In this document: positions 56,891-64,000 of the stretch, piece by piece
Position numbering within the stretch: the first letter of the stretch is position 1
How the letters are laid out: each line of letters begins with the position of its first letter
Source: Cryptomeria japonica
Lineage: Eukaryota; Streptophyta; Pinopsida; Cupressales; Cupressaceae
Direction: 5' to 3'
DNA: 64,000 bases
Assembly (NCBI RefSeq): GCF_030272615.1
Contig: NC_081408.1
Location: 309,638,450 to 309,702,449 of the forward strand
Translations under genes and position numbers: made by a program
The notes under the pieces: model-generated
What the model was told of the DNA's origin: nothing
What the model saw: the letters and a program-made list of their open reading frames with translations, nothing else
Databases searched by the model: none

Positions 56891-56945
56891 GGTCGGCCAA
56901 AAGATGGAATTACGACCTAGGGTTTCATATATAAGAGCTCTCTTT
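56891..56945 (+). promoter_or_regulatory. Element E promoter (GGTCGGCC box and TATA)
   Basis: GGTCGGCC at 56891-56898 and TATATAAG at 56938-56945. The box lies in an 8-base inverted repeat, CTAGGTCG and CGACCTAG. Confidence 0.65.
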
Positions 56946-57528
56946 CTTCATTTGAAAGGATCCAAATTTTGTTTTCAAGGACCTTCTAGGCAGCGACAGA
57001 GCAGATCTTTGAAGACTTCAACAACAATCAACATCCATCCATCAAGCATTCAATTTCATTCATTCATTTAGGGCTTGGAAGACATTGAAGAACAATAAGA
57101 GATTACCGACTGAAGATTGGCTTGTACCCCTCCCTTGAGGGTTGGGTATGATTTCATGTTGTTTTCATGTCCTTGCATAAGCTTCAATATATCATTTATT
57201 CATGCTTTAGATCACTTTTCATCTTGCTTTAGAGCATTTACATTATCATTTACAAGCAATTAGGGTTTACTTTCTAGGTTGCTCTAGTTTGCTTTCTTGC
57301 ATTTTAGGACCTTGCACACACAATACATTTTACAATACAACTTGGCTATTCGTGGAGGTGGAAATCACCGAAGTGGGGGTTTGACTAAGGTAAAACCCTA
57401 TATAGCCGCCCACCACACCTTTTCAGATATAAGTGCAGGTTTCGGAATCCGGACGACGTCGCAAGTTACAGATCCGGAAGAAGCAGACGGAGACCGAACT
57501 TCACACCAAATCTCAGAGCAAAAGACCA

Positions 57529-57680
57529 GGACAGGGGCGTGGGGTGCCCTGGTCCTACCAGGACAGGGGCGCTGGGTGCCCTGGTCCTTGGGACAGGGGC
57601 GCTGGGTGCCCTGGTCCTTGGGACAGGGGCGCTGGGTGCCCTGGTCCTTGGGACAGGGGCGCTGGGCGCCTTGGTCCTCC
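57529..57680. repeat. GC-rich tandem array, 5 units of about 30 bp (E LTR)
   Basis: Units start at 57529, 57561, 57591, 57621 and 57651, each GGACAGGGGCGC plus a GGGTGCCCTGGTCC-like half. This is the same inverted-repeat theme as the D array. It lies downstream of the TATA box, so it should be transcribed. The 30-base period keeps several frames open on both strands, so ORFs over it are artefacts. Confidence 0.88.
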
Positions 57681-58124
57681 TGACAGACAATATTTTCAGC
57701 ATTTTTGATAGCTTTTCCAGAGTGCAAAAACAGCAGTTTCCGGAGCAGTTTCAGGGGCAGAATCAGGACAGTGGCGCCCGCGCCCCCGTCCCGAACATTT
57801 TCAGTCAGATTTTAACTCCGGGTACGCATTTACATTCTTGTGTTATCCTTGTGTTTACAGCTTTCCATCATTTAAGTTCAATTTTGTAATCTTGTTATTA
57901 GTTCATACTTACACTTTGGGGTTAGGGATTGAACTTGCATCATTTCATCTTTCAATTACAACAAAGGAATAGAAATCCTAATAGGTAGCCCGTGGCTCTC
58001 TCTTCCACAAAAAGAAGTAGCCAATTGTGTGATACCTCTAGGCTCTTTCGTATTCCACAAATGTGTGATTGAAAGTGAGATTAGGGCATGTTTGCTTAGT
58101 GTCACTTCTTTCTCCCACACATTT

Positions 58125-58142
58125 TGGTGAACCCGACGTGAA
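58125..58142 (+). promoter_or_regulatory. Element E primer-binding site
   Basis: TGGTGAACCCGACGTGAA, three bases after the LTR, as in D. Confidence 0.85.
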
Positions 58143-58456
58143 CTCCAATCTTCTCTAATTCTGATTTATGTGTTCAAATTTGAGTGTTTATGCTATTTCA
58201 AATTCAAAATTGTATTTACAAGTCTTAATTTCTTGCAAGATTCAAAAATTTAGAGGAAATTTTTGCTAAAACCCTAATTTTTCAATTCAAAGTTGAACTT
58301 GTGGATAGCTTAATTTGGATCAATAATTTCAAATCTGATTTAGGAACTCATTTGAATCATAAATTTCATTTTTCTAAATCTACATTCTAAGAACTTGCAT
58401 TAAACATTTCCTTCTATTTTGCATGTGTTATCATTTGAAAGAGGAAAATTATTGTC
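58143..58456 (+). other. Element E leader
   Basis: A 314-base AT-rich leader with no repeat module. It is much shorter than the leaders of D, Gypsy-1 and Gypsy-C. Confidence 0.6.
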
Positions 58457-61400
58457 ATGATGCATTCATTTCATAGATGTGATAATGGGTTAGCTTCCCT
58501 TGTTTCAATTTTTCCTTCTTCTAAAGAACCTCCCCCCATCTATAACAACATTTTAGTGTCTAAAAGAGTTTCTACCAATCCCTTTGAGACTCTCCCATGC
58601 TCTAAGGATGAAGTCTTTAAGAGTGATCTTGATAATTCTCCTAAAATGTGCCCTTCCTATTTAGCTATCCTAGAGGAAGAGAATGATATCATAAACACCT
58701 TTCTTAATGTTACTTCATCTTCCCTACATGATGCCTCTCTAAGTGAAAATGCACTGATGGACATTGACTTATTTTCTCCTAAAGTTGGTCCTTCCAATGG
58801 GGGCATGTTAGTGCAACAAGAGGTTATGAACACTTCTTTCAAAGATCTCCTTCCTAAGCATGAATCTTTGGAGAAATATGTTCATGTTCCTCCTAAAAAA
58901 CACTCCCTTCATGAGGATCCTTTTGTGCAAGAAGATGACATTATCCCTACATTTCCTAGTGATGGCATTTCCTTTTCCAACAAAATTCCCACTAGAGATG
59001 ATGAATTAATGATAAATGCTTACCCTTCTCCTAAAGTTTGTCTTACCCATAAGCATCCCTTAGAGAAAGAAGATGAAATAATAAGCAATTTCCTTAATTC
59101 TCTCTCCCCTAAAGATCATATTGAATATATTTTGAGGACAGAGGATGAGTTTAACACATCTATTGATGCTCTCCCTCCAAAGGATGAGGAATTAATAAAC
59201 AATGTTATCTCCTCTCCCGAAATTGACAATACTTCAAACATTCCTTTCAACAACTTCACCATTTGGGATGAACCATTAGAAGAAGGTGTAGATTATTCTC
59301 TACCCCATGAGAGAACCCTAGCCAAAGGGGATGAAATTAAGATTGAAAACTCCCTTGATAGTTTCTCACCTTCCTTGAATCTCAATTATTCTCCCTTTAA
59401 AAATAAAGCATCTCCCTCTCCTCAACTTGGTTCTACTAATAAGGATACCCTAGTTCAAAGCAAGATGATTAATATCTCTTTCAAAGATCTTCCTCTCAAA
59501 AGTGAGACTTTAGAGAGTAATGTTGATCCTTCTCCTAGAGAGTTTATTCCCTATGTAGATCCTTTGATGATAGAGGATGATATGACCTTTCCTAGTATTA
59601 CTCTTCCTACTAGAACATCAATGCCTACCCCTTGTCTCTCTCCTAAAATTGATTTAATCTGTGATAAGATTTTAGTGCAAGAGAAGACTATCAATAATTC
59701 TTCCAACACTTTTGTTCATTCCTCTAAACCATCCTCAATCAATTTGATACATGTGAATGAAACACCTAACAAACCTCTCTTCACTGTCCAAGGTGCTTGT
59801 CCTTCTCAAAATTCTCAACCTTTAAATAAGCCTATCTTAGTGGTTCAAGGTGGTTATGATTTTTGCACTCCTAAGAAACCTATTAGTACTGTGCAAGGAG
59901 GTTATTCTTCTAAGAGCCCTTATGAGTATGCTAAGCAACTAACTAGAGAGAGTTATCATGCGGTTGCTCATACCTATAACACAAGAAACAATAGGCAACC
60001 TAATCCTCCTCCAGTTATCCCAACTTCACTTCCTCCTTCCCAACCAATTCTTCCGCAAGCTCCACATATTTCACAAGTTCTTGGTAAGGAATATGATCTC
60101 ATAGAACAACTTAAAGCTACCCCTGCTAAGATATCCCTTTGGGATTTGATCCAAACTTCTTCCGCTCATCATGGAATGTTACAAGATGTTTTGAAAGATT
60201 TGAATGTTCCTCCACCAAATACATCTAGTAATATAGCATCTTTAGTTAACTCTGTGATGAATCCTAAAGCTCAAATTGTGTTTACCCAAGATGAGTTGCC
60301 TACTAGTGAAATTCAACAACAATATGATTCCTTGATGATTGTGGTTATCATAAATGACACGGCTATAAGACGAACACTAGTAGATAATGGCTATGGCCTT
60401 AAAGTGTGTAGCATTAATCTATTGCATAAGATGAATGTGGATACATCCCTTATTGAGCCTAACTCTCGTCCCATTCGAGGCTTTGATAATGTGGCTAAGT
60501 CTTCATTAGGTATTATCACCTTACCCATCACAGTGGGACCTGTTACTTTGCCTACTCCTATCCATGTTATGTCGGGAAATCTATCATACAACTTGTTATT
60601 AGGGAGACCTTGGATTCACAGTATTCAAGCTGTCCCCTCTACATTGCATAGACAAGTTAAATTCATTTATAACAATAAGACATATACCTTGATAGGTGAT
60701 ACTAAACTTCAGGCTTGTTTGCAAACATCTACTTCCAAAGGGAGTTCTTCTAAGCCTTCCTCTTCTAGTGATGACTCGTTAAACAAGATACCTATGGATG
60801 AATCATTACCCTCTAATAATCAAAATTCTTTGGATGAGTCTAAATCTCCTGAAGAAGATTCTCCTCGACTTGAATCTACACATGAAAAGGCTTTTGATCC
60901 TGAGAAGGTTCTCGCAGAAGATGATTGGGGATCTCTTGACTTTAATCCCACCTTTGTAGGTGAGTATAGGGTTCCTCCTAGAGATCTTAAAGGTAAAAAG
61001 AAGGAAGAAACTAGAGATCAATCAGTCTTACTTGAGCTTATGAACAATAATTTTATGGCCGCCTCTCAAACTTCTTCTCCTCACACCTCTAATTATGAAG
61101 AGTTTGATTCTTTGTCTTATGAAAAACCACCTTCTCTTCCTGAAATGGCTGATCGTTATGGTCGTGGTTTTCGCATTTTTTCTAAGCATGGGTATCATGG
61201 AAATGGTTGTGGCGCTCATGAACAAGGGATAAAAGTTCCTCTAGAGACTAATTTTCACAATTATGCCTTTGGACTCGGCTATAATCCCTGCAAACGTACC
61301 AAAGCATCTAAAAGACCATCTCTCAATGTGAATGCTATATTTAGTAGTGATGATGATCTCACTTCAGCTAAATCATCTTCTACTCATAAGGAAATCTTGG

Positions 61401-61654
61401 TGATGAACAAATCTCTTTATGATTCCCCTCAAATTTCTAAATCCACTTATGAATCTTTATCTCCTATTCATCATAAAGTCCTTTCCTCTAGGGATACGGC
61501 TCTAATAAATTACACTCATCCCTCTTCTAAGATTTCATGTGACTTTTCTTCTTCAATTTTTATCATTTTATACATGTTTTTTATCTCACTTATAGTTGAG
61601 CATTTAGCATGTCATATTCAAATACCTCATTCAATCTATCATATCTTTAAATAA
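58457..61654 (+). CDS. Element E protease/G-patch protein (1065 aa, intact, no Gag)
   Basis: An uninterrupted ORF starting MMHSFHRCDNGLASLVSIF. Residues 1-440 are built of loosely repeated blocks (acidic E-E/D-E-I-I-N-F, SPK, VQ motifs) with no known domain. Three VQG(A/G)(C/Y) repeats lie at about 443-485. From about 545 (EYDLIEQLKATPAKISLWDL) it is collinear with Gypsy-1 and Gypsy-C: the retropepsin has TLVDNGYGLKVCS near 640 (D-N-G, as in Gypsy-C) and LLLGRPWIHSIQAVPS near 712, and the G-patch is YGRGFRIFSKHGYHGNG near 900. A hydrophobic stretch FIILYMFFISLIVEHLA (about 1035-1051) near the C-terminus could span a membrane. Gag, RT and integrase are absent. A role in maturation or RNA binding for a partner is inference. 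Confidence 0.88.
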   Translation: MMHSFHRCDNGLASLVSIFPSSKEPPPIYNNILVSKRVSTNPFETLPCSKDEVFKSDLDNSPKMCPSYLAILEEENDIINTFLNVTSSSLHDASLSENALMDIDLFSPKVGPSNGGMLVQQEVMNTSFKDLLPKHESLEKYVHVPPKKHSLHEDPFVQEDDIIPTFPSDGISFSNKIPTRDDELMINAYPSPKVCLTHKHPLEKEDEIISNFLNSLSPKDHIEYILRTEDEFNTSIDALPPKDEELINNVISSPEIDNTSNIPFNNFTIWDEPLEEGVDYSLPHERTLAKGDEIKIENSLDSFSPSLNLNYSPFKNKASPSPQLGSTNKDTLVQSKMINISFKDLPLKSETLESNVDPSPREFIPYVDPLMIEDDMTFPSITLPTRTSMPTPCLSPKIDLICDKILVQEKTINNSSNTFVHSSKPSSINLIHVNETPNKPLFTVQGACPSQNSQPLNKPILVVQGGYDFCTPKKPISTVQGGYSSKSPYEYAKQLTRESYHAVAHTYNTRNNRQPNPPPVIPTSLPPSQPILPQAPHISQVLGKEYDLIEQLKATPAKISLWDLIQTSSAHHGMLQDVLKDLNVPPPNTSSNIASLVNSVMNPKAQIVFTQDELPTSEIQQQYDSLMIVVIINDTAIRRTLVDNGYGLKVCSINLLHKMNVDTSLIEPNSRPIRGFDNVAKSSLGIITLPITVGPVTLPTPIHVMSGNLSYNLLLGRPWIHSIQAVPSTLHRQVKFIYNNKTYTLIGDTKLQACLQTSTSKGSSSKPSSSSDDSLNKIPMDESLPSNNQNSLDESKSPEEDSPRLESTHEKAFDPEKVLAEDDWGSLDFNPTFVGEYRVPPRDLKGKKKEETRDQSVLLELMNNNFMAASQTSSPHTSNYEEFDSLSYEKPPSLPEMADRYGRGFRIFSKHGYHGNGCGAHEQGIKVPLETNFHNYAFGLGYNPCKRTKASKRPSLNVNAIFSSDDDLTSAKSSSTHKEILVMNKSLYDSPQISKSTYESLSPIHHKVLSSRDTALINYTHPSSKISCDFSSSIFIILYMFFISLIVEHLACHIQIPHSIYHIFK

Positions 61655-63250
61655 CATTAATGGCTATTATGTTGCTCATCATTATGTGACATTGGTAGCT
61701 CATTTACTCGGGGCTCATTGTCATTCATGATGGTACAATTTCAAGTGCAATCATATTTTTTGAAGCAACATAATAGCCTAATTTTCTTGTTCCTATGGGG
61801 ACAAGAATGATTTCATACATCTCTTCTTTTGGTTATGTCCAAATGTCTCCCTAGAAGATTGTGTAAGTCCTTCTCATTGAGGCAATGATCTTTCGTTATT
61901 TTTATCTAAGGATCCACTTTTTCCTATTTCGTGGATGGTGTGAACTTTATTACTTGATGTTATTCCTTGTATGCATTTGTTGTTGTTTGTTCAAGGATTC
62001 TCTCTTACAAGAGGTGTAAGTCCTTGACTACAACCTCTTTTGCACTTGGTAAAATACATCCATAATGAATTCACTCTCCCAATTGGGTTAAAAAGAGCGT
62101 CATCCTTCATTAAGAATCACTTTCACCTCGCAAAAGAAGGAAGTATTGCATTCTTATTCTCTTCTTTGTCTTATTCTAGAAGATGTTATATTTGTCTAAG
62201 ACAATTCCTCTCAGGGATAGGTGTCTTTTGTACAAAGATCTCTTCTCCTCTAAGGATCTCCTTTACACATACTACAAGATATCCCTTTTTTCAACTATCT
62301 TATCCTTGCTTAAAGAGTGCAAAACTCTCTTGCTTGGATCTATGACATTGTTGCATTTTTGGGGTATCTTCTTTTGTGATGAAGGTAGGTATCCTTGTTT
62401 TACTTTGCTTATGACATAAACATTACACTTTTTGAGCAATGGGTCATTCTCAGAACCAGAGCACAGACTCTTACAGCGAGATGTCACGCTTTTGTACTAT
62501 ACATATACAGGTTGTAGCATACTCGGGCATAGACTCCTATGAGATGCTTCTAACCTCACTTACACACACATGCACAAGGTTGACTGGAACTAGCGGCATA
62601 AGGCTAGACTTTCTCACTCTCCTCCCTTACATGGATCACCTAGACAGACTCTAGGGGCTAGTTTTCCATGTCCTTTTTTCCATGGATCACCTAGACAATA
62701 TCTAGGGGCGAGAAGTCCATGTTTTCTCTCTCACTATTCTTCTCATGGATCACCAATGGGTGTATTCATGCTTTTTTCCTTTCTTTTCTTCTCTTTGCAT
62801 TTTGTTTCCATTTACATCCTTCATCTTGTGTTAGAGAACTCCCAAATCCTCACACTCTTTGTTGTGTTGGAATTGAGATTTAGTCCTCTTTCTTACCAAA
62901 TGATTCTCCATTAGTTTTTGATCTCATATCAAATCTTCTTGTGAGCATTTGTCATCAATATTCTTTAACAATTCGAAGTGGTAAACATGATACCCTGTTT
63001 CAACTCACTAAAATTAGCAAGCAGAAACAGGGGGGGGCATATAGTTACCCTCGAATTTTCATCACCTTCCTTAGTAAGCATTAGGTGATTTTGTGATCTA
63101 ACATGTGTGTTTTGTAGGGTGCGGTTCCTAACTGTGTACTGCAGATACCGCTGGGGGCTTCGTTCGACAGACTTATGGATATATCCTTTTTCAAATAATG
63201 TTTACTTTTCTGTACTTTAGCTTGCATATGCACGTAGTGTTCATATGACC
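61655..63250 (+). other. Element E 3' region, no gene seen
   Basis: AT-rich with several CATGGATCACCTAGACA and CTAGGGGC repeats (about 62620-62760). G-tracts at 63029-63040 (AGGGGGGGGCATA) and 63151-63160 (CTGGGGGCTT) precede the polypurine tract. I found no pol remnant in the three forward frames. Confidence 0.65.
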
Positions 63251-63268
63251 GCTAAAGTGGGGGCTAAA
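63251..63268 (+). promoter_or_regulatory. Element E polypurine tract
   Basis: GCTAAAGTGGGGGCTAAA directly before the 3' LTR, identical to that of D (53711-53728). Confidence 0.85.
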
Positions 63269-64000
63269 TGTAGCATCACAAATTGTACGCACTTGCTAGG
63301 GTGGTACAATTTCACACCTAGTTTAGCACCCACCTTAGTGCATTTTACATTTTGCATTGCATTTCCCCTTGAGCACTTAATTAATCAAATTAATTAGGTC
63401 TAAGGTTCTATTTCATCATCTCCCACATCATAAAGTTGGGCCCTTTCATTAAAGTGTGCCCCTTTCATTTTATTCTTCCAATACATCATTCAATCAAAAA
63501 CCCTAATTAGGTCCTATTTCGAACTTGGGGGCTTGATTTCGGGGGTCAAAACATCTCGAAATCACCTGTAACTTCGGGATTCTCTCTAAAATCATCATAT
63601 CCGACGGCCCTGAAAATTTGGTGAAAAGTTGCCGGGACCGTGGCGCCCGGTGCACATGGTCCCGGACATTTTTCCCGAAATTTTGGGAGCACGATCCAAT
63701 CATAAAATAAAGCTTAACCCCAAGAAATTGGCGGGATATTCAATCTCTAGGTCGGCCAAAAGACGGAATTACGACCTAGGGTTTCATATATAAGAGCTCT
63801 CTTTCTTCATTTGAAAGGATCCGAATTTTGTTTTCAAGGACCTTCTAGGCAGCGAAAGAGCAGATCTTTGAAGACTTCAACAACAATCAACATCCATCCA
63901 TCAAGCATTCAATTTCATTCATTCATTTAGGGCTTGGAAGACATTGAAGAACAATAAGAGATTACCGACTGAAGATTGGCTTGTACCCCTCCCTTGAGGG
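63269..64000 (+). repeat. Element E 3' LTR, partial
   Basis: Starts TGTAGCATCACAAATTG and matches 56410-57141, including the hairpin module and TATATAAG at 63787-63794. It runs off the window. Confidence 0.92.

Larger units (their letters stand above)
56410..58121 (+). repeat. Element E 5' LTR (1712 bp)
   Basis: From TGTAGCGTCG to CCCACACA. It contains a U3 hairpin module (56686-56835), GGTCGGCC at 56891, TATATAAG at 56938, a GGGTTT/AAACCC hairpin (57377-57398), a GC-rich tandem array (57529-57680) and another GC hairpin (57763-57800). The first 732 bases match the 3' LTR at 63269 with about eight differences. Confidence 0.92.
56410..64000 (+). mobile_element. Element E: non-autonomous LTR element with an intact protease/G-patch ORF and no gag or pol (3' end beyond window)
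   Basis: The 5' LTR (56410-58121), primer-binding site (58125), short leader, one 1065-codon ORF (58457-61654), 1.6-kb 3' region, polypurine tract (63251-63268) and the first 732 bases of the 3' LTR are visible. ATTGT at 56405-56409 is the expected left target duplication, but its partner is outside the window. No Gag domain, RT, RNase H or integrase is found in any frame. LTR start, promoter boxes, primer-binding site and polypurine tract match element D. Confidence 0.9.

Noticed and set aside
57297-57889. Overlapping open frames on both strands across the GC-rich array of the E LTR.
   Set aside because: The 30-base unit is a multiple of three and free of stops in several frames, so the frames are artefacts of the repeat.

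Overview
This 64 kb window is plant nuclear DNA and is made entirely of LTR retrotransposons nested inside one another. I found no host gene, tRNA, rRNA or CRISPR array. A land plant is indicated by the Copia and Ty3/Gypsy (Tat- and Athila-like) polyproteins, a plant mobile domain (PMD) gene, TG...CA LTRs with 5-bp target duplications, and AT-rich intergenic sequence. The depth of nesting and the long LTRs (0.8-1.8 kb) suggest a large repeat-rich genome such as a gymnosperm, but the species cannot be read from the sequence.

Layout. The outermost unit is a minus-strand Copia element (Copia-A), whose gag and protease lie at 1-1470 and 17015-17175 and whose 5' LTR begins at 17234. Its gag is split by Gypsy-1 (1471-17014, plus strand, Tat-like, target duplication ACACC). 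Its LTR is split by an old Athila-like element, H (5' LTR about 17648-18611, gag and protease 18722-21320, RT and RNase H 44976-46478, integrase 46500-47089 and 54981-55764). H is interrupted three times: by Copia-B (21408-44970, minus strand), by element D (47090-54975, target duplication TATAT) and by element E (56410 to beyond the window end). The 5' LTR of Copia-B is in turn split by Gypsy-C (28533-44519, Tat-like, target duplication CATTC). The nest is thus four deep: Copia-A, H, Copia-B, Gypsy-C.

How the parts relate. Gypsy-1 and Gypsy-C encode full gag-protease-Gpatch-RT-RNase H-archaeal-type RNase H-integrase polyproteins, now broken mainly by nonsense codons. Gypsy-1 also carries, antisense between pol and the 3' LTR, an intron-containing PMD gene. 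D and E are unlike these: each has complete LTRs (E as far as visible), the same primer-binding site as Gypsy-C, and one long intact ORF, but no RT, RNase H or integrase. D encodes a 1150-residue Gag plus a retropepsin-like domain. E encodes a 1065-residue protein with a retropepsin and G-patch but no recognisable Gag. D and E share LTR starts, promoter boxes, GC-rich hairpin modules and identical polypurine tracts, so they look like a pair of related non-autonomous elements that depend on a Tat-like partner for replication.

The most interesting signals are the intact E and D ORFs and their shared architecture, the antisense spliced PMD gene, repeated GC-rich hairpins in D and E, a CGTCTGTG repeat present in the Gypsy-1 leader and in reverse complement near its 3' end, a covarying hairpin next to the polypurine tract of Gypsy-1 and Gypsy-C, and a nonsense-only decay pattern that fits deamination of methylated cytosines.
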